Shown here one piece after another: positions 40,614 to 51,236 of a DNA stretch of 64,000 nucleotides; the stretch's first letter is position 1; each line of letters opens with the position of its first letter. A program made the translations under genes and the position numbers. Where the stretch lies: positions 6,820,001 through 6,884,000 of the forward strand of contig LR990067.1 of assembly GCA_905147135.1 (NCBI GenBank). Reading direction: 5' to 3'. Below the pieces are notes generated by a model, which ran no database searches, was not told the origin of the DNA, and saw only the letters and a program-made list of their open reading frames with translations. Origin of the DNA: Blastobasis lacticolella (Eukaryota > Arthropoda > Insecta > Lepidoptera > Blastobasidae).

Positions 40614-41057
40614 AAAGAAGTGGCCGCCATTTTGAATCCTATATTATTTTATGTATTATTATTTGAGAAATTAATTAAAAATGTCTCGGCGTCGGTCAAT
40701 CAATTACTTTCCAAGCCTTTGCAATAATGTACTATAACAATGAACCAATGGCTTAGAATTTCTTACCATTACCAGTGTCATAAATGAAAACTACCTATAT
40801 TTTATTGAAACCGCACAAATATGAAACAAAAAAACATAGTTCCCTATTTAATTCAGTGAAATATTTTAAAATATTCATATGATTCATACCATTTGGGTTG
40901 TTTTTTTTACAGTAGCAACCCATTTGTTTACATTTTTTATCTTTAATTCAAGATCATACTATAGTAGTGACGTTATTGATAAATAACGTCACTCCTATAG
41001 CTAGTACTACTGCTAACCCATCTCTAGCACTTTCGAGTGAAGTTCTTGAGAGGCCGT

Positions 41058-41311
41058 TAGAGAAATGCAGCTATTAGCAAAATGATCAGGTAATATAGAT
41101 AGGATGTGACGCGACTCATGCGTCGTTTTGGACGCGTGCTGTCCACACCGGAGTTTAAAATAGGTTGACGCTCATGCGTCACTTTACTACCCTTGGCGCT
41201 AGGCATATTAGTTCCTTTTTACTGACCACATTTATTAATATCGTCGTCCCACTCAATTGCAAAGTCATTTTTGAAACGTACTTTACACAGTTCCAATTCC
41301 AAAACGAAAAC
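41058..41311. other. No gene recognised
   Basis: GACTCATGCGTC and GACGCTCATGCGTCAC (41112, 41166) are near repeats. Confidence 0.4.
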
Positions 41312-41518
41312 GGGGCCCTTTGTTTGAATCACTCGCCTCGATTTGAACGATTTTCAATTTTGATTTTCAACCTAAATGAGAAATTCGGTATTTTTATGTA
41401 TGATGCTGATTTTCCCTCGATGTTGCCAATGTGATATAAAAAATAATGAATTTTTCGTGGCGAAAATCCAAATCAAAAACCGCTCGAATCGAGGCGAACG
41501 AATCCAAAAATAGAGCCT
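41312..41518. mobile_element. MITE-K copy 5, clear arms
   Basis: GGGGCCCTTTGTTTGAATCA, CTCGCCTCGATTTGAACG on the left. CGCTCGAATCGAGGCGAACG, AATCCAAAAATAGAGCCTC on the right. Centre GATGTTGCCAATGTGATA. Confidence 0.75.
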
Positions 41519-41579
41519 CTAGTCAAAACAATCTCACACTCGTGGCATCCTAAAAACAGTTGGTTCCTCAAAAAGCATA

Positions 41580-41840
41580 AAAACGGACGCATAGCGACCA
41601 TCCGATCGAGAATCTACAGCGGGAATTTCTCCCAGCTCCCAGCAGATACCTGCACTCCCAGACCTCGGTACATCCATGGATTGTGAAAAACAGCACGCAC
41701 CGCGCGAAACAAAAACACAGGCATCGCGGCGCTTTTGGTGCGAGCGAGAGGGATGCGCGTGTGAGGGAGAGGACGAGCAAAAAGCTGCGCGCGCCGCGGT
41801 GCCGACATAGCTGTGGATGCGGTGGAGAATCGATGGCACA
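41580..41840. promoter_or_regulatory. CpG-rich block, possible promoter or first exon
   Basis: GC- and CpG-rich (GCGCGCGCCGCGGTGCCGAC at 41788) in AT-rich surroundings, outside recognised repeats. Open frames cover it on both strands (101, 70 and 64 aa on minus, 68 aa on plus), as expected from few AT-rich stops. No domain; no TATA box seen. It may be the 5' end of a host gene on the minus strand or unrecognised repeat sequence. Confidence 0.3.
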
Positions 41841-42109
41841 GATGGGGTACTCGGTTTGGGTAGGTTTTTGCCTACGATGGGTAGGTTAGTGGGTGTGTGG
41901 GATGTAGGTTCCTAAACCTGTCGATATCAGAGAGCCAACGGCTGAAGACTGATCTCGGATCTGACTGAATTCAGGATCTCGTAATTGACTGATTGGCTGA
42001 CTGACGTGACTAGTTATTGTGATAACCTGGTAAAACCAAAGCGTAGAAAATAAAAAAATAAAAAAAAATTAATTGAGAGTATTTAGTTAATGTAAGTTCC
42101 TACTAAATG

Positions 42110-42265
42110 TAAGTAGTTTTTATATAAATGCGAAAGTAACTCTGTACATGACTAAACTACTGCACCAATTTCGTTGAAATTCGGTATAGAGATACTTTAG
42201 CACCTGAGGATGGACATAGGCTACTTTGTATTCCCCTGCACTCGCAAGTCTGCAAGATATAGACA
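42110..42265 (+). mobile_element. HEL-R-like fragment
   Basis: TAAATGCGAAAGTAACTCTG, ACTGCACCAATTTCGTTGAA, ATTCGGTATAGAGATAC and ACATAGGCTACTTTG follow the Helitron-like body; the CTAGT end is missing. Confidence 0.55.
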
Positions 42266-42439
42266 CAATATAGTACACGCGGTCGGAGCCTAATAATATG
42301 TTACATACGTACTATAGTTAGTGTTTCTTTTATTTTACCTAATATCCGTCTAGTCGTAGTTAGTAATATCTATCTGCATGTATGTGCAAATAAATGTGTA
42401 AAGAATACTCTATATTTCAGTTTACAATAAAGAATTTAA

Positions 42440-42545
42440 TTATGTTTATGTAAGTTTCGGTTCCGGTTTCGGCTGAAACTCAATAAGGCCGAAAGTTCGG
42501 TTTCGGCTTCGATCGAAACTGAAAAACCTGTTTCGGTATGACCTT
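42440..42545. repeat. TTTCGGT-rich simple repeat
   Basis: Degenerate GGTTTCGGCT/TTCGGTTTCGGC units with complementary GAAACTGAAA and CCGAAAG, so the strand can fold on itself. Confidence 0.7.
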
Positions 42546-42699
42546 TATACTTACGCCGTAGGAGGCACCGCCACTATCTATACTGGAAGTGGTGTTCTGT
42601 CATTTCACTTATGCATGTTATAAATAAAATATGTTTACCTTATCATATGCAATTTTATCGTCACTTACCACCGAGTTAGAACAGTCTTCTACCTTTAAT

Positions 42700-42800
42700 C
42701 TCCTTAGCAGGCGAGTTGCAAGCCAGGCCACCTCGAAATATTGAAAAGACTTAGCAGAAATGCTCCTACCCATTTTCTAATTTACGGAGGTAGTAGTCCT
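42700..42800 (-). mobile_element. SINE-A relative, diverged
   Basis: TTAGCAGGCGAGTTGCAAGC, GCAGAAATGCTCCTACCCAT and TACGGAGGTAG follow SINE-A in reverse with many changes. Confidence 0.5.
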
Positions 42801-42897
42801 CTACTGTCTAAGATAAATTATAAGATTTAAATTGTTCAGATGTATTAAATGATATTAAAAAATGATGTAAATTGAATATTAGCAGCATAGATAGACA

Positions 42898-43060
42898 TAT
42901 AGATATATTCTTTATTGCACACAAAATTACAGGAACGAAAATTTAACAGGTCTATTCAAACATTGTGGGCAAAGGCGGCCTTATCGCTACAAGCGATCTC
43001 TTCCAGGCAACCCTTGTCTAGAAAGAGAAAAAGATACAAATCAGTAAAAAATCAGCAAAA
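42898..43060 (-). mobile_element. LINE-V 3' end, antisense
   Basis: ATATATTCTTTATTGCACAC, AAAGGCGGCCTTATCGCTAC, AAGCGATCTCTTCCAGGC. Confidence 0.7.
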
Positions 43061-43084
43061 AATACAGTCAGACAAGCAACAAAA

Positions 43085-43605
43085 ATGGCATTAATCATCT
43101 AAAATAGCATTTATCAGCATATAGATATTAATAAACAAAAAAAGTTTCTCAAGACAGAAAGTGCTCCCGAAAATACAACTGCAGCCCTCCGCACAACCTT
43201 TACCACTCGAGTTATATCAAACTTAAAGTGCCTCAACCTTTCTACCTACCGTCCCATCTGCACCCCCTGCTCTGTGTCATCAAAGCGCAAGCCGCTCTCT
43301 GCCCCTTTGATACGCCGCGCAAAAACTCGAAACCTAGGCCCGGTAAGGTCCCAACAGCGTCTAGATTTAATTAGGTACCGTGTCAATGGTTTTTTACAAT
43401 TTCCTATCTTACTTAGCTACGGAACGTTCGAGTATTGTGGAATTGGCACTTGAAGCATCCTTTTTTGAAAGCTTACGCACGGGTATGTGGCTCTAGGGCT
43501 TCTGTACGCACAACAATGCAGCTGACAATGAAATGAGATGGGAATATGACCCACTGTTTGTTTTCTTTGCTGTGAGTAACTTAAAGAGATGGGAGCGTGG
43601 TCTAG
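43085..43605. other. No gene recognised
   Basis: Includes a GC-richer piece (43180-43350) with no clear homology. Confidence 0.35.
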
Positions 43606-43607
43606 TG

Positions 43608-43712
43608 TCACAATAAGACTGGCCAAAGTCTTCCGTTTAAAACCCTGAGACTGTTTGAGCACAAATATATTATTATACTTCTTCTTCTTATCGAGTCGAT
43701 GGAATAAGCTAA
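43608..43712 (-). mobile_element. SINE-I tail and LINE-Y tail fragments
   Basis: AGACTGGCCAAAGTCTTCCG, TTTAAAACCCTGAG (SINE-I-like), then CTTCTTCTTATCGAGTCGAT at 43679, the LINE-Y end in reverse. Confidence 0.5.
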
Positions 43713-43721
43713 ACTAAAATT

Positions 43722-44180
43722 AGGTAGGGCATAGCGGGGTCTCCCGTTCGAATTGGAGCCGCCCGACTGGAGAAGTACCTCCACCTTACAGAATACCGAA
43801 GCTAAACAATACTCTTTTAAATAGTATTGTGTTTCTGCCGGTGAGTAAGGTCTCCAGTGCTCTATGGGGTGGGAATTTGGGGAACTATGGCTTTGGCAAT
43901 GGATGGGCAACCTTTTTGCTGCCAAAGCAACGTGTTATAGAGATGGGCAACGCATTGGCAATAGTCTTGGTATTGCTAATAGTAGGGGAGCCCACGATGC
44001 TAAATGGGGATTTACTCGAGCGTCATAGAGACCTATTGAGTTGCGAAGCTTATATAATAAAAAGATAAAAATGTTATATAATGTATACCTTTTCATGTTA
44101 TATAATGTCTATAGGCAGTGGTGACCACTTTCCATCAGGTGGCCCGCTTGCCTGTTTGCATACCGCATGACATAAAAAAA
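43722..44180 (+). mobile_element. LINE-H with 127-bp internal insertion
   Basis: Same 5' end (AGGTAGGGCATAGCGGGG) and A-tail as 26752-27104. After TTGGTATTGCTAATAG (43979) foreign sequence runs to about 44105, then TCTATAGGCAGTGGTGACC continues. The insert starts TAGGGGAGCCCACGATGC and ends with a repeat of ATGTTATATAATGT. Confidence 0.72.
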
Positions 44181-44970
44181 AGTTATAAGTACTAATCATA
44201 TTCTAATCTGTGCTCAACACCGTGACGGTATATTAAGGGATACTTATTTGTGTCATTTGCGGTGGCGACGATGGGTTCCTGGGGGCCGTGTCCTGTCTGA
44301 TATTTCAGGTCCTATCTGCCCCCTGGTGGCGACGACCGGTGACCCACGGGCTGACGCGAACCTCGGGCAAAGATTAAGCCTAGCCATTCAAAGAGGTAAC
44401 GCCGCCAGCATCCTGGGTACACTCTCGCAATGCAGCGATTTGGATTCTGTTTTCTTTTTGTGAAACTGTTTTCATTTTAATAAAAAAAAAAAAATATTTC
44501 GAAAATTTACAGGCGATAAAAAAACAATGTATTTAAAAGGTATACAGATAGCACAGAGAATACACATAGTACTGAGGTCAAATACATTGAAACTTTTGAA
44601 ACCAAAGTAGGTCAGAGACCTGTGTCTTGGATATCAGGGGTTTCGTCGGGTCGTAGTAGCACTATTTTATAGATGGTCAATTTGTTATATATTTTTCATT
44701 AGGTAATTAGGTTTCTTTTTCACGTAGTTTTTGTAAAAGTATATTGTCGTATTGCATGTATTGTTACTGATACTTAAACAAAGTTTTTGTAAAATTATTT
44801 ATGCCAATATTATAAAAAGAAACAGTTTGTGAACTAATTTTGAAAATTCCTTCACTAATATGAAGGTAAAATATTCCCATGTGTCATAGGGTATTGTACA
44901 AATAAAAGACATAAAGTATCTGATTTAAAAACTAAAAGCATCTGAAATAAAAGATAGATTATATCCTTTC
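44181..44970. other. No gene recognised
   Basis: 44240-44360 is GC-richer (GGTGGCGACGACCGGTGACC), the rest AT-rich. CACCGTGACGGTATATTAAG at 44219 resembles the SINE-I end. Confidence 0.35.
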
Positions 44971-44972
44971 TG

Positions 44973-45200
44973 TGGATTGATCGATGTACAACACAAACGC
45001 AATTCTACCTATTCGCGATTCTACACAATATGGATTCCACACAACTGACAATCAACACATTATTTATTCCACACAGTCTTCAATTATACACAAACGCGTC
45101 TCTTCCTGTTCGCGATTCAGAATGTCAGTTGTGCGGAATCCATATTGTGTAGAATCGCGAATAGGTAGAATTGCGTTTGTGTTGTACATCGATCAATCCA
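44973..45200. mobile_element. Long inverted repeat, 78-bp arms
   Basis: 44973-45050 and 45123-45200 are reverse complements at 77 of 78 positions (one mismatch, in CCACACAAC against GTTGTGCGG). The loop is 72 bp. It contains ACACAAACGC and TGTTCGCGATTC, a diverged direct copy of part of the arm. TTTCT at both edges is a possible TSD. Probably a foldback MITE. A 74-aa frame reads through both arms by chance. Confidence 0.85.
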
Positions 45201-45379
45201 TTTCTTAGTGCTCATTCATGATAGAGCGCCCACAGCGAATGTTTTAGTCCTTGCGCTTCTGCACACGCTATCACATGCTCGCGCCTTTGCTGTATTTTTC
45301 TTTATATAGCAAACAAAAACGAAAATAAAAGAACATATATCTAATGATTATGTTATGGGTACCTACTAGTTTACCAAGT

Positions 45380-45530
45380 AAAAGCTGCAGTTAATGGTTC
45401 TCTCTATGAGTGTATTAGGAGAGCAGCAGTTCGAGAGGAGTGGCGCCGGATAGTGAAGCGTGCTGCCAATCCTCAACCGACGACCACGACCACTCTGTCA
45501 AGAGTGTAGCGACTTAGAAGAAGAAGAAGA
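45380..45530 (+). pseudogene. LINE-W ORF2 C-terminus, copy 1
   Basis: GSLYECIRRAAVREEWRRIV, then KRAANPQPTTTTTLSRV and stop at about 45508; a (GAA)n tail follows. The paired copy at 54885 reads GPVHECTRKAVMREVWRRLV. Conserved protein spacing in two copies supports a once-coding LINE end. Confidence 0.7.
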
Positions 45531-46130
45531 CCTACTAGTTAAATACTTTAATTAAACAACAGCACAACACAACAAAAACTAAACGATACTGAAAACTTAA
45601 CTAACCAAAACGAAATTAATCTAAAAGTAAATAAAAGTAACAGAAAAATATTTACATAAAAAAAATACCTATTATATTTTTTTATTTTTTGCTGTCTGTA
45701 TAGAAAACACCAATGCGGCCAATTTAATAATGTTTTTTTCGTGGCGAATTTACTTTCTGGTGAGTTTACAATAATCCCTTTTTGGATCACGGAAATGGTC
45801 CTGCGGGATAGTTGAATGTTGAAAGAAATCCGAATTGCGCGTGGGTGAAAAGCTAGTACCTCTTACATAAAGGTTGCTAGCTACTTTAGGTACTGAAGGG
45901 ATTGTGGTTAGCTCGTGTTGTTCCCGGCAGTGTTATCCTTTCAAGGATACCTACCTTTTTAAATTAGTTTATTTTTCGGTTATTTAAGTTTAGTTTAGTT
46001 TTTGTGGTTTATATTTGGGTCTCATAAGAATGTAAATTTATAAATTAAAGATCCCTGGGTTCAAGGGTGTCGTACGAGGCGACTAACGTCTTAGAGGCAT
46101 ACTAATTGACTAGGGCTTCCGAGGCCTACG
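45531..46130. other. No gene recognised
   Basis: AT-rich. At 46060-46105, GGGTGTCGTACGAGGCGACT is a SINE-A-like scrap. Confidence 0.4.
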
Positions 46131-46350
46131 AGGACCTACTTTTAATCCGCTCCGCTCGAGTCGGAACGGTTTGCAATTTTGATTTTCAGCATAAAATATT
46201 CTTCTAATTACATTGGCAACCTGAAAGCCAACGGCTTAAAATTAGGAAAAATCACCGTCATGCATGGATCAAAATATTGATTTTTTCATGCCGAAAATAA
46301 TAATTGAAAACTTTTCAACTCGAGACGAGCGCTTCAAATATTTGAAAATA
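46131..46350. mobile_element. MITE-K copy 6
   Basis: CTCGAGTCGGAACGGTTTGC, AATTTTGATTTTCAGC left; CCGAAAATAATAATTGAAAA, CTCGAGACGAGCGCTTC right. Confidence 0.68.
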
Positions 46351-46524
46351 TATTATACAAATAGAGACGGTTTTGGCTTGACCTTTTAATACAGCGAGAC
46401 TTACTAATAGAATGAACAACCCCCTTTCATAAATTTCATTCAATTTCATATTTCATTTATTTAACATGTCATCTAAAATCAATATGTCATGTGAAATATG
46501 GACTACTACGTCTGAAATAAATGA

Positions 46525-46815
46525 ATTTTATTTTATTTGGCCGTATGGTATCCGGCAGAGTAGAATAGCACCAACCCCTTACACTCAAGGGTGTCGTACA
46601 AGGCGACTAATGTTTTCGAGGCAAAAGATCAAGAGTATCCGTAGTCTAGAAAATGGGCAGCAGCATTTTCCATTATTATATTTAAATGCGATCTCCAACC
46701 CGCCTGCCAAGCGTGGAGATTATGGCAATACCCTCACCTTTCGTGGGAGAGGCCCTAAGTACTGCAGTCGACTGTTACGGGCTGTGATGATGATGATGAT
46801 GATGATGATATTTTA
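46525..46815 (+). mobile_element. SINE-A with expanded (GAT)n tail
   Basis: ATTTTATTT flanks both sides. The tail has seven to eight GAT units, the longest here. The 173-aa frame across this copy is SINE translation and not a gene. Confidence 0.85.
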
Positions 46816-47091
46816 TTTATGTATAGCTAGCGAAGGGATGAGACATTTTTCTTTTCTGCAGCCTGATAAAGGGTGTCGTAGAGGCAGAGCTTCGAGCGAG
46901 AGAAGTTGTGTATTTTCTTTCAATTCTGCGAATGTACCACCCACCTGCCAAACGTGGGGAATGTGGTTGAACCGTCCACTAATGTAGAGGAGATATCTCT
47001 TGACATAATGCCCTAAATATAGATATAGAAAGGTCCATCCGTAAACAATGTACCACCTCGTTTCATGCTCGGCGTGTCCTAAAACTTGTAC

Positions 47092-47206
47092 AATGGAGGA
47101 CTTGTTCGAGGCTAATTTAAATGCTGTATGCGTCGCCGAATACTGGGCGAATAAAGTGTAAGTCAGAGTTTAGTTCATCGACTCGATAAGAAGAAGATAT
47201 AGAAAT
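47092..47206 (+). mobile_element. LINE-Y short 3' end, copy 2
   Basis: AACTTGTACAATGGAGGACT to TCGACTCGATAAGAAGAAGA, few differences from 34664-34775. Confidence 0.65.
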
Positions 47207-47330
47207 AGTTTATTTAAGAACGGTCTTCCGTTGTTATTAGTAGATTAGGAAATGTTGATGTGGCGTTCGCTGTGGTGATCATTCATTTATTTATTCACTC
47301 TTTCCCTTACAATCGGCCGTCGAGTCCACC

Positions 47331-47415
47331 GCATGATAGCACCCTCTGGAGTGACGTCACAGAATATCCGAAATGCATGTTGTGACGTCATTCCAGAGGG
47401 GTGGGATCATGCTAT
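47331..47415. repeat. Hairpin with two CRE palindromes
   Basis: GCATGATAGCACCCTCTGGA, GTGACGTCAC pairs with GTGACGTCATTCCAGAGGGG, GGGATCATGC. TGACGTCA, the CREB/ATF site, occurs at 47352-47359 and 47383-47390. Probably a small MITE; regulatory use is speculative. Confidence 0.7.
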
Positions 47416-47429
47416 TTGAGATCGGCGGT

Positions 47430-47560
47430 GCCGCTGCTAAGGCTGTTGGTGGAGAGACAAACATAGTAACTCTCCAACAGTATTGTGTTCCTGCCGGCGA
47501 ATGATATTTCCAATGCTTCACGGGTAACCATGGCTTTCGTAATAGGGAGTAATGTTACGT
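47430..47560 (+). mobile_element. LINE-H fragment
   Basis: CAGTATTGTGTTCCTGCCGG, CGAATGATATTTCCAATGC, GTAACCATGGCTTTCG. Confidence 0.6.
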
Positions 47561-48600
47561 AAACGTGTCCCGTAGGCTTATTACGTAATTCATGTATCAA
47601 CAATACTCTTATATTTCAATTATTGAAATTGTTACTTTTGCGGTTACGTATAATCGATTTTATAGTTTTAGTTTAATGAAATGGAACTTTGTCAGCAACT
47701 GAACCCATGAAATCGATGATACGGAATCGCAAATGTAACAATTTCAATCACAAATCAAAGAATTGTTAGCAACAGCGGTACGTAATTAGCCTACCGCGGT
47801 TTTAGAGGTGGAAAACCTCTAATACCCCTGATACCCCTCTAATAACCTTCTGATACCCCTGATGCTGCTAAAGTGAGTTTATATCAGACAGGCTGTTTGT
47901 CTACCGCTTGCCGGTTTGGCAGGTAATTAAATAAGTACTTTACATCATGCACATTGACATCATGCAGTATAAAATTTAATTTATTTTACTAATTCCGTTA
48001 TTAAATTTATTAATCGACGAATTTTACAGAATCGTTTAATTCAATTTGGACGCCAATTTTCGCCAATGGGCGTTAAACAGAGTTGCCATTAAATTAGCCA
48101 GCCCAATTAGTGGCACCAATAAATACTATTAAACAATTAAATACAAATAAGCAACTTGTTAAACAGTATTTAACAAAGAGAGCCGACACCGAAAATCCTG
48201 AACGAAAAAAGTTAAAAAACGAGAGTAATTTCAGCGGAAAATGGCTTCATAAACAAGGCATAATGTTAAAAACAGGTCAATTATTAACAAAAACCGGTTG
48301 CTCGCCGCGCAAAAATCCACATTTATTAACTGTAATCGACATTTTAATGTAATTAAAAATAATTAAACGAACGCCATTTTTGTGGGGAGAAGTTACGCTT
48401 TGATGGTGGCGCCATCTCTTGGCGAGTAGCGGAACTGTTGTCGATACCTTTTCGTGGATTTTACGGCGGATTTTGTTGAAAATTATAACTTTCGCTGTGT
48501 ATGTAAATAAATTAGTAAATTCATTGCCGATATCAAACTTGGTAGGTGGGTTAAGTAATCTGAGAAGCAATTAGGCAGTGGTTGAATGCTGCTCGACATC
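47561..48600. other. No gene recognised; short duplications
   Basis: 47810-47870 repeats CTAATACCCCTGATACCCCT units. The rest is unassigned, with an 80-aa lysine-rich frame at 48110-48352 of no known family. Confidence 0.35.
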
Positions 48601-48809
48601 GGGCGTGATTCTCATGCTGTGACAACTTAAATTCGACATGCTCAAAAACTGTATTAAAACGTGACTGAAATTGATCTTTGAACGACTGACGAAGATAGCT
48701 GAGACAATATTTTTTGGCTGCAATAGACATTTTAATGTAATTATTAATGGAGATATGTGGCTAGAAAAAATGTCGAATTAGAGATGTCACAGCGAGAGAA
48801 TTAGGCCCC
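48601..48809. mobile_element. MITE-L, fullest copy
   Basis: Left GGGCGTGATTCTCATGCTGT, TTAAATTCGACATG; right TGGCTAGAAAAAATGTCGAA, TTAGAGATGTCACAGCGAGA, GAATTAGGCCCC. Confidence 0.7.
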
Positions 48810-48984
48810 ACGCAAGCTAACAAAATCTTGATTGAATTATAAAATTATGATTTAATACACCATGCCACCAACCGTCTGTCAAATATACTATCAAATTAAA
48901 TAGTAAGAATTATTACCGAAACATATTTAGTGCAAGGTCTTGATTTCGCTTAATCTACCGACGGGAAAAATAGTGTTTTTTTTT

Positions 48985-49115
48985 ATAACAGAGGGAAGGA
49001 AATGAGCAAGCGGGTCATCTAATGGTAGGTACGTGATTACCGCCGCCCATAGACATCATCAACACACGGAGAGTTGCGAATGCCTTGACTGGCCTTTGAG
49101 ATAGACACCTAGAGT
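48985..49115 (-). mobile_element. LINE-G/H 3' fragment, antisense
   Basis: TTTTTTTTATAACAGAGGG, AGCAAGCGGGTCATCTAATG, ATTACCGCCGCCCATAGAC. Confidence 0.6.
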
Positions 49116-49995
49116 CAAAGATATCTGTGTAACAATGTATACCAATCGATTTCTTGGATATTTTTTTGTACTTGTTTCCTAGAATTCCAGTCAAATATGT
49201 TTCCTGGACGTACAGACACGCAAATATTCCATAGGGCTAGAAAAATCGAAATCATCGAGCGCCACAAGCTTAATCCAACGCCTCGTTAGCGTCTTCCACA
49301 TTCATACATTTCGGTAATCCAGACCAGTCCTTTCTGAAAATAAAATGTTACATACATACATAAAGCTCACGCTTTTGTCCCACAGCCAGAGACTACGCCT
49401 CATGAGTCTCAGACTAAACCGCCACTTTGCTCTGTCCTGACACCAACTGACATCCACAACTCTATCTACTCTCAATGTTTCCTACACCAAGTAATTCCAC
49501 ATATTGGAAAAATATAAAGTTTTCTATTTAGGGTGTAACAAAAAACAAAATCCAAATAAAAATATGCTTATTCTAAAAATTTTTAGACAGACGTTTTCAA
49601 CAGATGGGTTATTATGACCCAAGAAAGTATTGCCGCTGTATTGCTAAATTATTGTAGATTTGGCAACTATATATATAACAGTACTCGTACTTATACAGTA
49701 TCTTGATCCAAAATATAGTAGAATACTATATGGCAACCCTAGCTGCAATTTCTTTTTCCATTTTCAAATGAACTTAATAAACTCATTCTCACATTAATAA
49801 ATAAAAATGATAATAGGATTATAACTTCGACTAGATATAACACGTGGACTTAATGAAATAATTCTCTAATGAGAAAATAATGGTTGTAAACATAATATAA
49901 CATAATTTCTGTAATGCATCACTTAGTCTAATGAAGAATTGATATTACACTCTCTGGAGTGTAAACATTAATGTATTTGATATTGAACGCTACCT
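49116..49995. other. No gene recognised
   Basis: AT-rich. AAAGCTCACGCTTTTGTCCC at 49371 is a diverged copy of the 27845 repeat. Confidence 0.4.
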
Positions 49996-49999
49996 TATC

Positions 50000-50278
50000 T
50001 AGAACAGCCCCTACGGGCTTTGCGAGGCCGATAACAGATGTTAAGCAAAGCACGCCGATGCCGGGATGGGTGACCGTTTCTTATTTTGAAGCTCGGTCAC
50101 GAGGTGTGCCGTCAATACTGTTCGTGAAGGGAGCTTGAAGAAAGTCTTCCACTGAGATACTGCATGAGAGCAACGCACTGCTGACGCCCCGTGTTGCTCA
50201 TTTTCATAGGCGGCGGTAACCAGTTTTCATCAGGAGGCTCGTTTGTGTGTTTGCCTACCGTATAACATAAAAAAATTG
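50000..50278 (+). mobile_element. SINE-I head joined to a LINE-H tail
   Basis: 50000-50165: AGATGTTAAGCAAAGCACGC, GATGCCGGGATGGGTGACCG (5S A- and C-box-like), then GAAAGTCTTCC. 50170-50278: GTTTTCATCAGGAGGCTCG, TTTGCCTACCGTATAACAT and A-run. Either two adjacent insertions or a chimera. Confidence 0.6.
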
Positions 50279-50400
50279 GTTAGTTAGGTTGTTATGTCCG
50301 TCTCGAGGGTCTCTATTCCAGTACGAGGTGACTCTATCAGATCGACTATCACTTTGTCTGGAGACATGACTAGCCTTCTTCCACTTTAGCGTCCTGATCT

Positions 50401-50640
50401 TTGCATGCGATATCGGTGATTTTAGTGCTCTGGCAAATGACCTCATTACGAATTCTATCCTTCAGAGAATCCATTCATCTGCACAAACCACTTTGGTTCA
50501 ACCTTTATCATGCATATCCGGCTAAGGAATGGAACTCGTTGCTTGCGAATGTGTTTCCTGATCATTGTATTCTGGAAGCCTTCGACCTTACGACCTTTTT
50601 AAGCGCTCTACAGTAAAGTTCCTAGATCCTAGAACTTTAT
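50401..50640 (+). pseudogene. LINE reverse transcriptase C-terminal remnant
   Basis: HLHKPLWFNLYHAYPAKEWN, SLLANVFPDHCILEAFDLTT, FLSALQ stop. EWNSLLANVFP......F is the degenerate WNSLP..VFP tail of LINE reverse transcriptase. Confidence 0.55.
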
Positions 50641-51190
50641 TGACCTATTACGGCTAGTTTCATATTCACATTAATTTATTAATTTCAATTAAATTATAGT
50701 TACAAAGTGCTATAAACTTGCTTATGTGAACCCTTCCCTTTGATACCTTGCCTTACCAAATACCTAAACGACGATGGACTGAATTATATTTCGATTTTCG
50801 TAAACTTTCCCTTCGTCAAAGTCCTATCTCCACCCCTAAACAAAAGAAAATTCAGCACCAACCAAAAAAGAAAGCAAATGGGCGAGCTAAAACAAATAAG
50901 GGTGGAAGCCGGCCCCATCACCTTTGCTGGCGCTAATGAAATCCGAAATTAATAAATACAGGGGTGTGGTTTAGTCCGCCATTTTGGTTAACTTACTATG
51001 TCTTTGACTGGAGTTAACCTGTTGTTGCATGACATATGTGGTCTGACACGCGATGATTGGACGGAGTTGGGATTGTAGTTGTAATGTGTAGTGCAATGAA
51101 AATGTGTAGTTTACAACCCGGAATTAGCTGAAGCTACAATGTTATATTTACTAATGAGGTAATGACCAAAGTGTAATAAATACCATTTAC
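50641..51190. other. No gene recognised
   Basis: A 62-aa basic frame (50748-50936) has no recognised family. Confidence 0.35.
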
Positions 51191-51236
51191 CGCTTTTCAT
51201 TAGTCTCTTTGTTTCTTTGTCGCTTCTAAAATGAAC

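Larger units (their letters stand above)
39792..41057. mobile_element. 1.27-kb TIR DNA element
   Basis: The left end ACGGCCTCTCAAGAACTTCA, AGTGCTAGAGATGG reappears in reverse at 41016-41057 (CCATCTCTAGCACTTTCGAG, TTCTTGAGAGGCCGT). The TIRs are about 44 bp with a small indel. Subterminal AATAACGTCAC occurs near both ends, and 40967-40992 is an 11-nt-arm hairpin of it. No transposase; SINE-A and a 41-codon ORF lie inside. Superfamily unknown; no clear TSD. Confidence 0.65.

Noticed and set aside
41683..41889. 68-aa plus frame in the CpG-rich block
   Set aside because: GC-rich composition removes stops in several frames at once; no evidence favours this one.
44984..45208. 74-aa frame at the long inverted repeat
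   Set aside because: Runs through both arms and the loop of the palindrome; reading both arms of a foldback as protein is not plausible.
46466..46987. 173-aa open frame, the longest in the window
   Set aside because: It is a SINE-A read through with its flanks. The same peptide (ISNPPAKRGDYGNN) appears wherever SINE-A copies share the frame, and other copies break it.
50000..50100. 5S rRNA gene
   Set aside because: Only the A- and C-box-like blocks match; the 5' third of 5S and the terminal stem are absent and the sequence continues into a SINE body.
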